Origin: Rusavskia elegans
Taxonomy: Eukaryota > Ascomycota > Lecanoromycetes > Teloschistales > Teloschistaceae
Length of the DNA stretch: 64,000 bases
NCBI GenBank assembly: GCA_011316305.1
Contig: SAUG01000053.1
Location: 558,001-622,000 of the forward strand
Direction of reading: 5' to 3'
Shown: positions 11,599 through 22,744 of the stretch, piece by piece
Layout of the letters: every line of letters starts with the position of its first letter
How positions within the stretch are numbered: the first letter of the stretch is position 1
Notes under the pieces: generated by a model
Told to the model about the DNA's origin: nothing
Databases searched by the model: none
The model's input: only the letters and a program-made list of their open reading frames with translations
Made by a program: the position numbers and the translations under genes

Positions 11599-11984
11599 TC
11601 TTTCTAGATTAAGGCCCGCCTAATCGAGGAGAGAAAGAGTCGCACTCCGATTGGCGAGAATAGGTGTGGATTGATGATACGGAGTGATGGACGCCGTTCA
11701 AGCTGTTCCGGGTTCAGCCAGTTTCAGTCTCCCTGCCCAACTGATCTGTGAGTTTTATTGAATGTATTGCAATTATTGCAACTTCAGAAAAATTGGTGGT
11801 TCTTGTCGATAATTTTTGCGACTGAGAAGATTGCTCGAAACGGAAGGTTTAGCCGTGTGACGTTGGACCCTGGAATCCTCGATATCTGAAAAGCATTCAA
11901 TTGATATTCTTAATCTGCGCTCTGAGATTGGCAGACTGAATGTAGCACCGGGTGTCAGAAGGATGACCATTGCAACGCAGAGCC
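11599..11984. promoter_or_regulatory. Shared divergent promoter SSZ1/RRP40
   Basis: This 386-bp interval between two divergent essential-type genes must contain both promoters. No TATA box or strong palindromic site is evident. A short open frame from 11692 is too weak to support a 5' exon of RRP40. Confidence 0.45.
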
Positions 11985-12774
11985 ATGATAGCGCAAACAC
12001 TTGTGATGCCAGGACAGGTCCTGTCCGAAGACGTCCTTCCCGTGCCTCACAAGTCGTCGATACCCCTTAAACTGGGCCCTGGCCTGCGCCATACTCCGCC
12101 TTCAACTATTACTACCACTTTGGCAGGACCACTCTGCATTGATCGGAAAAAAAACGCCATCTGGGTGGAGAACAACAGCGGAAGGGTAGGAACAATGTGC
12201 TGCGGTAGATAGACTGTCACTGACTTTCTGGCTCATGCAGTACATTCCCCAAACCAACGATGTCATCATCGCTACCGTCCACCACTCCTCCACCGACTGG
12301 TATCACTGCTCGATCACGCCCCACACCACCTTTGCTCAGCTTCCCCAGCTCGCTTTTGAAGGTGCGACGAAGAAGACCCGGCCTCAGCTATCATCTGGTG
12401 GCCTCATCTACGCTCGGGTCGTTACGGCCTCAAAGCATTTAGACCCCGAAATTGCCTGCTACAATCCTTCCACTGGCAAAAGCGAAGGTTTGGGGGAGCT
12501 GAAGGGTGGCATGGTCTTCGACATTAGCCTCGGAATGGCAAGAAGATTACTGCTTAACAAGCAAAGGGAAGAGGGCAAGCTCGTTATACTGGAGGATATT
12601 GCAGAACAAGTTGCTTTTGAAATTGCTGTTGGAAGAAATGGCAAGGTCTGGATCAAGGCCAATGGTGTGAAAGAGACGCTGCTCGTTGGGAAGGCTTTAC
12701 AAACCACTGACGAAGATGTACTGGACGTAGACGAACAGAAAAAGTTGGCCAGAAAGCTGCTCCGACAAGTATGA
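11985..12774 (+). CDS. RRP40: RNA exosome cap subunit Rrp40
   Basis: Two exons, 11985..12185 and 12241..12774, with a 55-nt intron, give 244 residues, near the size of yeast Rrp40. The start is the ATG opening MIAQTLVMPGQVL. Exon 1 has the N-terminal domain with LKLGPGLRH and an S1-type strand set; exon 2 has VIATVHHSS, the conserved stretch AQLPQLAFEGATKKTRPQL, and GGMVFDISLG. A KH-type segment with GRNGKVWI follows near residue 205. Rrp40 (EXOSC3) is one of three S1/KH proteins capping the nine-subunit exosome ring, which channels RNA to Rrp44 in nucleus and cytoplasm. No defect is seen. Confidence 0.93.
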
Positions 12775-14909
12775 GGTCCAGGGCAATGGCATCTGGCATG
12801 AAAAGAAGCGCGCTGCCAACGCAGCTTGTGCCTTGGACATACTGCTAATAAACAGAGCCGTCGTACTACGCAACATCAGGCCACAAAACGTTGACAGCAG
12901 AACGTAGGCTTGGCGACTATCAAGAGTATCCAGTGCCTCTTAGATCTGCTGCTATTCGAAGGACCAAAATCCAAACTATCTGAGAAGAAAGACCTACGGC
13001 TTCGCACTGCACCATTGCCTCTCACTTACAAGGTACCGTGAACATCCCTGAGATATGGAATGGCTGATCCATATGACCCTGGGCCTGGCCAAACCGCAGC
13101 TCTCAGAGCAACACTATCCCCGGCACAAGATTCAAAACACTGGCCACGGACAAAATTAATGATATCGCTTCTGACTGCAGGCGAAGTAATAAGTCTACTT
13201 CATTACGAAGCTGGGGCGATCAGAATCTAGATTCAGAAACCTCAACGTGGCGTGGTTGGATCATTTGCATGAATTGAAATGGCATAAGAGGATGAGAGGA
13301 ATTGGCCGAGTTGGGCCAACATCAATCATCCAGCTTTCCTAACGAGCAAATCATACATGGTCCCTAAATGCCAGAAGCTAGGCAGACTTTCTGCGCCGTA
13401 ATACCCCCTTAAGGAATTCCAGCAACTCGTCCCATAAAGCTCATGCCATCCAATCTGGAGGCTACTACTGGCTCTTCTGTCTCCTGTCAGGATCTGAAGG
13501 AGATCCGGTCATGGAAGTGAGATGAAGTGGGGAACCAAGATACATTGCAGTAGCTCAAACAAAGACTTCATTGGAGCATTACTACAAACATTCCAGACGA
13601 AAACTGTTCCATCTACTGTGGATGAGGACTTTCATCGTCGACTAAAGGGATACTTCATGTTAACAGAAAGTATGCTCAAAGAGGATCAATTACAAGGCAG
13701 AAACCAACTGGTAGCGAAGGCTTTGACTTCCTGTGACTTGTCCTGTGCCTCTTTTCTTCTGGTGGCTTGTCTGGGGGTCACCAAATATCCCAGTCAGCCT
13801 TTCTCTGGTCTCGCAGGACAGGTACGCGGACGAAACTAATGCTTGGTACCAATGCCGATCCTTGGATGGAGTCAGGATTGGGGTATTAATGGGTCATAGC
13901 CGGAAGGATTTGTTTCCTCAGGCCAGATCTCAGCATGCCGGGTGATTGAAGCCTCCAGGCAAACGTGCATCTGGCAGCGGGCCGCAGACGGACAGTGTGC
14001 GTGCCTGTATCAGCCACCGCTCCCAGATCGACCAGAGACGCATGATGTTTGCCGTTGCCGGGTGCAGGATAATCTGAGACGTGTTTGGGTTATTGCCAAG
14101 CTTCAGGCTAAAACAATTGGCGCCAGGGATCGTTGCTAATTGTAAAGAGCGCCAACGTCTCAGGTGCATGGCCGCGAATCTGCGGTCGAATCAGACATCT
14201 CCGCCACCCTCCTTTAGGCGCTGCGTGCCATAAATCCAACCGTCTTCGACATTGGCGAAATTGGAGGAGCTTCTTTTTCTGGGCATTTTGAAGCGTTCTT
14301 TGCCGCAACACTCACGGTCGTCGAGAGAGCCATGGGCTCTCAAGGGTCCGTTGGCATACCAGGGCGAGGGCAACCACACCAGCGCAGTTGGGGGTGTTGT
14401 ACAGAGACCAGTCCTGACTGATGCGGCAAAGGGTTTCATCTCCGCCAACCTCCAGTTGTCATTTGACTCATTTCCTGTCCTTTGCAAGACCATCTTTCTC
14501 GGAGTAAAAGCCTCGCCGTCCATCACCTCACTTTCCTTATTGACTTCTCTCACCGGGTAAGCTCCTTTACCTTCACTTGCTTGCTAAAGCCTACCGTCAC
14601 TCTCTTCAACACACGAGGCCTTCCGACTCACTCATCGCGCTTTTTTCTGCCTTTGCGGTTGTAACCAGAAGTCCACCAAGCGCAAGAACCGACCAAAGAA
14701 GGAAAAGAAATAGCGCATCAACACAGCCGGCGCATTCAGACTGCCTTGCAACACACAACTCGCACACTCATTGTTCAAAAAGCGCAGTATCAACTTACCT
14801 CGCTGAGCTCCTAGACACTGCTTCTCGATTTTTTAAGATACTCCACTGAGCGGTCCTTGCTCCAGTCTCCATCTTCGACACCGCGCACAGCCGGCGCATT
14901 CCCACAACC
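12775..14909. other. Long intergenic region upstream of the GPI-protein gene
   Basis: No convincing gene appears in these 2.1 kb. From ~14480 the sequence becomes C/T-rich, typical of a long pyrimidine-rich fungal 5' leader, and probably belongs to the transcript starting at ATG 14910. Confidence 0.5.
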
Positions 14910-15452
14910 ATGCGTCTTCTGCTCACCTCTGTTCTCCTCTTCTTGCCTCTCGCATCCTTCGCTTCTCTTGAAGGCGGTGAGCCAGGTGCTGAACCTACCA
15001 CCACATTGTTGTCAACCTCCACGCAAACTCTCACCAAAACCCTCGCGGGCAATACCGTCACCTCGACCCTGCAGTCTGGCGAACCCACTCCTCTGCCAAA
15101 AGGCTCACCCTCGACGACGACATCAAGCTCGAGTGCCGAGGCCATAACTTCCGAATCCTCGCCCGAAGAGTCGATTCCTGCGCCGTCGTCGGTCGGCCCA
15201 GTCGAGATTTTGACTCCAGATATTGTCGTGTCGACTTCTATCAGCACCTCGGCTACAGGCGCGCCCTACCCGATCCCGAATTCGAGTGGTGGGAATATTG
15301 GTACAGGAACAGCAGCGCCAACGGGGACCGGGGCCCCAATTTCACCGCCGCCAGGCATCGAGCTGTTCCTGGGGGCAGCACCCAAGCTTGGAGGACAAAA
15401 CACGTTGATGACTCTCGCGGCTGTGCTCGTTGCAGGTCTGGGACTCTTCTGA
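14910..15452 (+). CDS. GPI-anchored Ser/Thr-rich cell-surface protein
   Basis: A single exon encodes 180 residues. Residues 1-19 form a signal peptide (MRLLLTSVLLFLPLASFAS). The body, ~20-150, is almost entirely Ser, Thr, Pro, Ala and Gly with no Cys, as in heavily O-mannosylated wall proteins. The C-terminus is a short polar spacer followed by a hydrophobic tail (TLMTLAAVLVAGLGLF) with no charged residues after it, the signature of a GPI-attachment signal; the cleavage site is probably among the small residues just upstream. Low-complexity composition prevents family assignment. It probably coats the plasma membrane or wall. The ATG context after a C/T-rich leader is good. Confidence 0.8.
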   Translation: MRLLLTSVLLFLPLASFASLEGGEPGAEPTTTLLSTSTQTLTKTLAGNTVTSTLQSGEPTPLPKGSPSTTTSSSSAEAITSESSPEESIPAPSSVGPVEILTPDIVVSTSISTSATGAPYPIPNSSGGNIGTGTAAPTGTGAPISPPPGIELFLGAAPKLGGQNTLMTLAAVLVAGLGLF

Positions 15453-16508
15453 ATCATAGGGACTACGGGGTGAACGCTGAGAGTGGATGGGGATCGTAGG
15501 TTAGCTGCGCATTTCGGATTACTATTACTCTTGCTTCTTTCTTCGAAGGAGCTGTTATTAGGATCGAAGATACCACTTTGTTTTAGGCTTTTTGAGACTC
15601 GAGCTACTTGGCGATGCTTTGGATTCGCCCCCAGGATGGAGATTCTATAGGAAAATTAGGGAATACCTTGTTCATTGAGTTACACGTAAAAAGCTACGGC
15701 TTGGACCTCTTTGACAGTGACTACCGGGATATTTTAGAAATTGGCGACGTGGCCACCCATGAACGTGCGAAGGACCGAAGATCTGGGTAAAGATTTTCAG
15801 TCAGCTTGGAGCAGTCTTTTAGCGCAAGAGCTTAGCTAAGCAGCGCCAAGAGACACACATCAAACATGCGGTACGAGAGTATGTCCATGAAAGGCTCTCC
15901 AGATACCTGACAGGTATCCAATACTACAGATCAACGCGGGAGTCATACTCAGTAGGTAGTATCTGGCCAAGGAGCTCAGTCAGATGCCTTGGCCTCGATA
16001 ATATCCCAAGTCATGTGTTGTATGTAAAATTCATTGCTGGATACGAACGTACGCTGCAAGTATACAGCTCCGCCTAATACGAGTCGTGTCATGCCATGAC
16101 GGTCAATAATAATGTCAAGTGGGTTCCGATGCACTTTCTCGTCAAGCTTTCACTGTTCTTCTCATCGAGATACACTGCAAGTTGCTGGGGGTGTTTCTTT
16201 CTTTCAAGACCCGGCTTAGTCCGAGATCACAGCTGGCACATTCCATTTTCGAGTATCTGTCGATAATAAAAGCACCGCTGTTGTCTCAAAGCTGATTGAT
16301 AATTGGATTGTAATTCTATATTTGGGGACGGGAGCGGGTGCTCTCACTCACCAGCCGTTTTCTCGAAACAGTGGTCTAGTTCTCCGGAACATCATCGATA
16401 TCTTTGGTAAAGACACGTGACTAGGATTATAAAAGTACCTCTCAAGACTGGAATGACCTTCTCTGTTGACCCTTTCATCGATGTCCCTGGGCTTTTGCAG
16501 CTTACGCG
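15453..16508. other. Intergenic region with promoter of the secreted-protein gene
   Basis: No supported gene is seen here. The right end holds a CACGTGA site and a TATA box, listed separately. Confidence 0.5.
16414..16434 (+). promoter_or_regulatory. CACGTGA site and TATA box upstream of secreted protein
   Basis: CACGTGA at 16414-16420 is followed by TATAAAA at 16428-16434, 75 bp before the start codon at 16509. Spacing fits a core promoter. CACGTG is the binding core of bHLH factors such as Cbf1; use in this fungus is inferred. Confidence 0.45.
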
Positions 16509-17369
16509 ATGCGCTCATCAGTCTTGACGACCGTACTCACTATCGTATGTTCGGCCAGCGCAGTCAATGCCCCATGGCCAGGGGACAAGCAGAGCGATGA
16601 TGCCTATTGCTCGTTTTATGCAGATTGCGACACGGACGGCCTAAAGTACTGGAACACCCTGCACACCACGCTCAGCCAAGCTAACCCAGTCGATAATTTC
16701 CCGGATGGCCATGCTATATTCCAGCAGTGCTATGGCGCCGCGCCATCCGAACAACCTAACCCCATGAAAAGAATCCGGCAAGATCTTGTGAATCACGGAT
16801 TCGATATCAGTCTCCTCACCGGCTGGAGTACCATGTCCAAAGACCAACAGACCGGCATGCTCGAAACTGACCCGATGCCCGCCTACGACAATGACTTTGA
16901 CACCAGGAACGGTCTCCTCGTCGCCAGCGCAAACTTTCGGGAGTGGGACTCTCAGAGGCAATTGCCATGGTCGGAGCTGATGTTTCAGACCTGGCCTATA
17001 GTGCAAGCTGCACAAGGTGGCGGCCCGATATCGAATCTGAAGGTCGTGATCCGTAAAGAAATCGAAAATCAAGGAACGCAAGAAGTTCTGAGGACCATGT
17101 ACAAGGCTCGTGGGCTTACGATGAATCAGGGAGATCCGAATTGGTACCCGTGTAATGAAGACCAGCATCGATATTTTTTCCACGCCCTGATTGGTACCGA
17201 CAACGTGAAAGGCGTGGTGTGGTTACTCAATGATCACCCTAACGCGATGGGAAAGAAAGAGATCATAAATATGTGGACCCGATGGACAGAGCGTGACCCG
17301 GACATATGGATCAACATAGGGCCAGCGGACTGGCACAACTACCTGGTTCCTACACTACCGAAGCAATGA
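16509..17369 (+). CDS. Secreted protein of unknown function
   Basis: A single exon of 286 residues. A classic signal peptide ends near residue 21 (VCSASAVNA). The mature protein begins PWPGDKQSDDAYCSFYADC, with one Cys pair close to the N-terminus and two more cysteines further on (CYG near 71, PCNED near 217), enough for two disulfides. It is rich in Trp, Asp and Asn, with no transmembrane segment and no GPI signal, so it should be soluble and extracellular. I recognise no catalytic motif. It could be a fungal secreted enzyme-like or effector-like protein, but nothing in the sequence decides this. A TATA box lies 75 bp upstream. Confidence 0.72.
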   Translation: MRSSVLTTVLTIVCSASAVNAPWPGDKQSDDAYCSFYADCDTDGLKYWNTLHTTLSQANPVDNFPDGHAIFQQCYGAAPSEQPNPMKRIRQDLVNHGFDISLLTGWSTMSKDQQTGMLETDPMPAYDNDFDTRNGLLVASANFREWDSQRQLPWSELMFQTWPIVQAAQGGGPISNLKVVIRKEIENQGTQEVLRTMYKARGLTMNQGDPNWYPCNEDQHRYFFHALIGTDNVKGVVWLLNDHPNAMGKKEIINMWTRWTERDPDIWINIGPADWHNYLVPTLPKQ

Positions 17370-18413
17370 CGAGTCAAGAGTATTCATTCGATCCACGGCA
17401 CAACAGGGCCCCGAGACCACCATTGACGCACCGATGCATTCCTGGGCTTCAATGCCAGCAAGATGAACGCACGTCAAATTCCACGGTAATTGCCACAGCA
17501 GAAAATTTGTTGAGAAAGGAGGACGATTATGCTCGAAGGCCATGGAGCCGATTTTCCGATGAAAATGCTCATCAACTCGACATTGAGGGACCGAGTCCCT
17601 ACAAGATGTCATTTTGCATTGCACTTTTTCGCTGTGGGCGACCCAATAATCCAATGACCAATCAGACTCAAAGAATCACCAACACAGATGGAACCGGGTT
17701 CGTTCCAGCGAGATGCTCGAGCCAACTGATTCCTCCATCGCTGCTACTGGTAGCATCTCAATCCTTACGAGTACGGACGAACACGACCCTGGAGGACCTA
17801 GGAGGTGCGTCACAAAAGCGCTCTGAAGCGATCACCGCTCAGACGTATCCATATCGCTAGGTACGCCATGCCAAGGGTGCGTATGAGTGATGTACATGGC
17901 TATATACCAAAAGAAGCTGTGTCAGTGACTTTGATCCATCTTCTCCTGCTCAGGCTTATGGGACCGTTCGCTCAGGGGTGGCTAAGTGAGCGGGCTTTAT
18001 GGCATTCTCAATCGCATTTGTTCATGAGTGCGTTTTGCCACCCTGTTACGAACATGGCAGCACGGGAAGACGTTCCGTCTCTATACCGTCTCTGATTACA
18101 AAGTTGCCTGCGAGATTCCGTTGACGACCAATCGTAGTCGTTTAGGTAAGCATTTCCTCGCCTCGCATTCCTCCTCTCGTATTCGACGTCATCAATACCA
18201 TTGTCTGTAACTCAGGGTGGTATTTCCCCTTATGGCCGGACACTACCTGCGGTTTTAACGCCATCAAGTGTTCGGTCATACTACTGAGTATCAAAATTGT
18301 TGCTTCTTTACCATATCGTTGAATCTCAATCACTCTCGACCAACTCTCGGTTTGGTTTCTTGTCTAAATGTCCATCTTCTCGTCAAACCTCCCTTCCCAG
18401 AAATACCACCACC
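17370..18413. other. Intergenic region, no supported gene
   Basis: The open frame running on from the previous gene in another register (to 17860) is compositionally random. The last ~60 bases are C-rich leader of the next gene. Confidence 0.5.
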
Positions 18414-19876
18414 ATGGTCATCCGCCTCGGCATAATCGGCCTCTCCGCCGACCCTCAAGCATGGGCAACTATGGCCCACGTCCCCCCCATCAAGGGGCCC
18501 CTCGCCTCCTACTACAAAATCACCGCCGTAGCAACCTCCACCCCTGAAACAGCAAAAGCTTCAGCCAAAGCCCACGGTCTGCCCCATGAGAAAGGATACA
18601 GTAATCCCAATGACATTGCCAACGACCCGGACGTCGACATGGTAGTTGTGTCCGTCAAACCCCCCATGCATAAACAACTGACCATACCCGCACTGCCGGC
18701 GAAAAAAATGATGTTTTGATCGAGTGGCCTTTAGGGAGCGGCTTGAAGGAGGCGCAGGAAATGGCCGAGCTGGCTAAGAAGCAGGGGTCAGATATTTCGT
18801 GGGGCTACAGGCGAGGACGTCGCCGGCTTTCGCCAAGGTAAATCTCGGGCACGATCCCATGCTTTTGTGCGTCGTCTGGACGTTTCGATTGACATGGTAC
18901 GTTTCAAGAAAGATCGTGCAGTCCGGTGTTCTCGGTCGCATTACCTCGACCACGGTGCTGGGTAGTGATAGCCAGATGATGAATTTCCTGCAGAAGGCCA
19001 ATGATCCCGCATCAGGTACGTCCACCTACTTTCCCTCCGCATCGTTCTCCTCTCCCCATAAACCATCCCAATTACATCCCTCCCGCATCCAATTAGCCCA
19101 GCGCTCTTTCTCAACTGCCCCCAGGCGTCTCCATGGTCTCCATCCCCGTCGACCACACCCTCAACGTACTCCTCCACGTCCTCTCCTCCGAACTCAGCTC
19201 TCTCACCGCCCAAACCACCATCACCCACCCCATTATCCGCTTCATCTCCCCTACAGGCTCCCTCTCTTTCCCCGGGCCAAAGCGTCACGCGGACAATATT
19301 ACCGTCTCCAGCCTCCTCACGCCAGGTGATGCCGTCCTCAATTTCAATTTCCATTACCTGATCACCGCGCCTGCGACCCCGTCCATGTTCCAGTGCATCG
19401 TATCTGGCGACAGAGGGGCATTGAAGATGGAGGGCAAGAGTTTCGCTGCGCAGGCGAAACCACCGAAATTGTACTTTGCGAAGCCACCTGAAGAGGATGG
19501 GGCGAAGGGTATAAATGGGAATAAGGCACGTGGAGCGGAGTGGAAGGAGGTGGAATTTCCGGAGAGCAAATTCGGGGGCGTTGGTGGGGTGGCGGAAGTT
19601 TATCACAGGGTTGCAGAGGAAAAAGGGGTCGATGACGTGAGTGTTCTCTTTTTCTTCTCTTTTTCACTTTCAAGGAGGCGGGTTTCAGCTCTGCATCGAG
19701 ACTCTTCGCTCACTTCGTATCGTCTTGTTTCGATGAAAGTTCATTGGAATTTTTGCTGAGCCTCCGTGCCCTTGTTGTAGGGTATGGTTGATTTTGAGGA
19801 AGCGGTCAAGAGATATAAAATGGTTGAGGCGATTACTAGGAGCGCAAAAGATGGGACAAGGGAAAGCTATCTGTGA
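18414..19876 (+). pseudogene. Gfo/Idh/MocA (Gal80-like) oxidoreductase broken by two frameshifts
   Basis: Four exons are traceable: 18414..18837, 18913..19015, 19125..19636 and 19781..19876. Exon 1 opens with a Rossmann strand (IRLGIIGLS) and runs to KPPMHKQLTIPAL; the next conserved block, VLIEWPLGSGLKEA, is in another frame, so there is a net one-base loss or two-base gain at ~18695-18712 next to an A7 run. A second one-base loss sits at the GGGG run 18783-18786, after which YFVGLQARTSP resumes. Later exons join in frame (SIPVDHTLNVLLHVL; ending AVKRYKMVEAI and RESYL). The family uses NAD(P)H on sugars or acts as Gal80-type regulators. Both breaks touch homopolymers, so sequencing error is as likely as a true pseudogene. 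Confidence 0.78.
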
Positions 19877-20728
19877 TGGTCTTGCTTAGATGTCTGGTCC
19901 CGCGGCACTACCTTCCAGAAGGAATGGCCGATGCCTGTGAAAATGCGCTATGTACGATAATGGAATCAATTCTCGACCGCGACCTTGATCCAATTGTCTA
20001 TTGCTCACTGGGGCGAGCACCCGATGGATCAATCGCGCTTTCGTGGACTCTCGAAACCAGGAGATACGCACTGGAGGGCTTGCTTGTCACTCTTTTTACT
20101 GTCAGAATACCCACCACAGCTTTCAGCCTGCCAATCTTGGGACGGTAGGTATCCTTGGTAAGAAGTTCGAGATCTCACTTACTAGCATCGGCGCGCTACC
20201 TTATAGAACAACTCTGTATCGCTCCAATTCCCTTCATAATTCGTAGCTATGGATCCATCTCCTTGACTTACCCATTACTGCCCCGATTGCTGTGGTAAAC
20301 CTTTTAAAGTATTCTATCAGTTCTTGAGATGTGGAGACCTTCATGTGTTTCACTTTAGATTGAAGGCCATAATCTAATAGCTCCGCTTCTCTTTAAAGCA
20401 CAACGCAGCCCAGAAGCCGTAAAATCCACCGTACTCAAACACCAGAGAAAGAACCTAACACACCCATGATGGACTTGGGTAACAAAGATTTTGTGACGAG
20501 CCTGGAAACATGACAAAGGGGGGAGAACTACAAAGGAAAACATGTCGTTGCCTGATCATTCGAGCGTCTGCAACAATCGAATAGACTTAGGGAAACATCA
20601 CGGTTACTCGTCACAATACCTTTGTCGAGTACGACACATTTTGTCCTCCATCAAAACCCGCTCCATCATGGATTCCTTGCCAAATCAGTCGTTCCTCACG
20701 TTTTTCCTTCTTCCCTATTTGAGCTCTT
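19877..20728. other. Intergenic region, no supported gene
   Basis: Only short frames occur. The right end may hold the leader, or a small unrecognised first exon, of the following gene. Confidence 0.45.
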
Positions 20729-22744
20729 ATGCAGATCATCCATGTTCAGCAGCAGCCCGTACCAGTCCTACAAATCGCCCACGCTATAGAGGTTACCAGA
20801 CGTCTTTCCCACGGCATGTCGCCAGAGCGGTGGACTTTCTCCGGTGTTGCAACAGGTGAGGAGGCATCTTTCCCAAGCGCGACGTACTTGAGAAAGAGGT
20901 ACAAAAAGCTCCAGCGGCGTATAGTCTCACGTATGCCGAGTTCGTCTCCACCTTCAAATTCTCGAGACGCAGGTACCATCGAGGTATCGGATTCTCATTC
21001 ATCTCCTAACGGTTTGGACCCTTCGTTCCAGGCTATTCAAGCTTTGAACGGTCAGCCAGGGGCTCGATCAAATCCCGATATCATCCATGCAATAATCAAG
21101 GATTTTGATGGCAACATCGTGGGCACGAACTTGTCCGCTGCGTCGACACCAGAGAAGGAGATCCACGACACTCAGAGACGCCTGGCATCATCCAGCCATG
21201 ACCATCAGTCTTTCAGCACAAGGGTCGACCGACTGATAAAAGCAATCCATCGCCGACGGCGTATTCGATATGAACCGTCGGAAGGTGGCAAGAACGTCGA
21301 TATCTTTGCTAGTAACGCAAATGGGTCCGAAACAGGCTCACCAAGAAGTGTCACCGATCAGATCGCGGCGCTTCCCAATATCTTTGGCCGTATAATTTCC
21401 CCTAGGTGTGAAAATATACCGCAGGGTCCGGATCCTTCAAGAAGTGTTGATAGATTCTTCTGCCCTAAAACATGTCCCGGCAGCCACGATGCGACCGTAC
21501 AAGCACCTAGTTCAGGAGCGACGTGTCCAGTATTCAGTGACAGAGGGTCAACAAGTGTGAGAGTCGGATCGCCAATCATCACAGAAAACCAGCGACGCGA
21601 GCTAGAGGACCGTATCCGTGACAAAATTGCCGCAAGTGTTGGCAAATCTTTGGATGCGTCCGGTGAGACTGCTGTTCGTCATGGCAATTGTGGTGACGAC
21701 GGTGGTTCCGGTACGACAGATGATGGCTACCATCAATCTAAGACGGTTGATGCAACAAAGCTCTATGCCATCAGCAAAAATGGCAAAGAAGAGTGTCATA
21801 CGATCTCACCAATCCGATTGGATTACCAGAGAGACCGCGGGAACGCGACTCCTTCACTTGGTAGTGGTGGGTCGTCCTCGGAGTTATCGTCGCCTTCACA
21901 TCACAAATACAAGGCATTTCATTCGAATGTGAGACATATCGTATATCCAGACAACAGCTCTCCTCTCACAAGTCCAGTGGCAACGACGGATGCTTGGGTC
22001 TCCGATGATTCAGACCAGGGTCCGTCAAGCGAGCAAAAAGGTGGAGACTTACAGCTTGACCGAGAGCAGAAGAGTGAGAGAGTCTTCTCGTGGCTGCACC
22101 GTGTCAAGGATGCTCTTACGGAGTCTAAAGAATCTCCGGCCAAGAAGATTGGGACAGCCGTGAACGTCTTTCGTGAAGGGCCAGTCAGAACCGTTGGGGG
22201 AAGCGCCGAAAAGAGTACATCCCATTATGGTATGGCCTTGAAAGACGTCACCAATCTGCGTCAACCTGGCTATCTGCAGAGCAACAGCTTTACGCAGGAA
22301 AAGATGAGACGAGAGAACTTCTTGGCAAAGTCAAAGAGTCAAAAGAAACAGAAGCTACAAGCAGCACCTGTTCCGACGGCTACCCTGCACCACGTAATCG
22401 TTGATCCAACGCGTACAACAGCCAGCAGTGAAGAGTCAAGTGGATCGACAGTGAAGCAAGCTCGCGATGAGGAGATCTTACACCCTGAAGTCGAATATTC
22501 CCTCGGACGCCTAGAGGGGCGAGTGCCGCCGCGACCGAGCTCGCCTTTTCCGATCCGGAGATCCAGAGACGATACTAGTCCGTACGGTTCAGATGTCGAG
22601 GTCGAACTGCCACCCTCAGGCTTAGCCACCCCACAACCTTTGAGACCAGATCATGAATCGGTGGTTGGGAACTGGACAGCTCCCATGGAAGAAGCAGCCG
22701 AAGCTGGTTTCGAATGCCTCTTAGAGCCGCTTGAAGAGGTCTGA
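20729..22744 (+). CDS. Long disordered Ser-rich protein of unknown function
   Basis: A single exon of 671 residues. The first ~65 residues look folded (HAIEVTRRLSHGM, then a basic helix RKRYKKLQRRIVSR). The remainder is dominated by Ser, Gly, Asp, Pro and Arg with short charged patches and is probably disordered. Short conserved-looking islands include VDRLIKAIHRRRRIRYE (~170) and VFSWLHRVKDAL (~450). Basic clusters such as KSKSQKKQK suggest nuclear localisation. No transmembrane segment, signal peptide or known domain is seen. The start is the first Met of the frame; an upstream intron cannot be excluded. The length of the frame in normal-composition DNA makes it very likely a real gene. Confidence 0.7.
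   Translation: MQIIHVQQQPVPVLQIAHAIEVTRRLSHGMSPERWTFSGVATGEEASFPSATYLRKRYKKLQRRIVSRMPSSSPPSNSRDAGTIEVSDSHSSPNGLDPSFQAIQALNGQPGARSNPDIIHAIIKDFDGNIVGTNLSAASTPEKEIHDTQRRLASSSHDHQSFSTRVDRLIKAIHRRRRIRYEPSEGGKNVDIFASNANGSETGSPRSVTDQIAALPNIFGRIISPRCENIPQGPDPSRSVDRFFCPKTCPGSHDATVQAPSSGATCPVFSDRGSTSVRVGSPIITENQRRELEDRIRDKIAASVGKSLDASGETAVRHGNCGDDGGSGTTDDGYHQSKTVDATKLYAISKNGKEECHTISPIRLDYQRDRGNATPSLGSGGSSSELSSPSHHKYKAFHSNVRHIVYPDNSSPLTSPVATTDAWVSDDSDQGPSSEQKGGDLQLDREQKSERVFSWLHRVKDALTESKESPAKKIGTAVNVFREGPVRTVGGSAEKSTSHYGMALKDVTNLRQPGYLQSNSFTQEKMRRENFLAKSKSQKKQKLQAAPVPTATLHHVIVDPTRTTASSEESSGSTVKQARDEEILHPEVEYSLGRLEGRVPPRPSSPFPIRRSRDDTSPYGSDVEVELPPSGLATPQPLRPDHESVVGNWTAPMEEAAEAGFECLLEPLEEV

Noticed and set aside
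17306..17860. 184-codon frame after the secreted-protein gene
   Set aside because: It overlaps that gene in another register and lacks protein-like composition.
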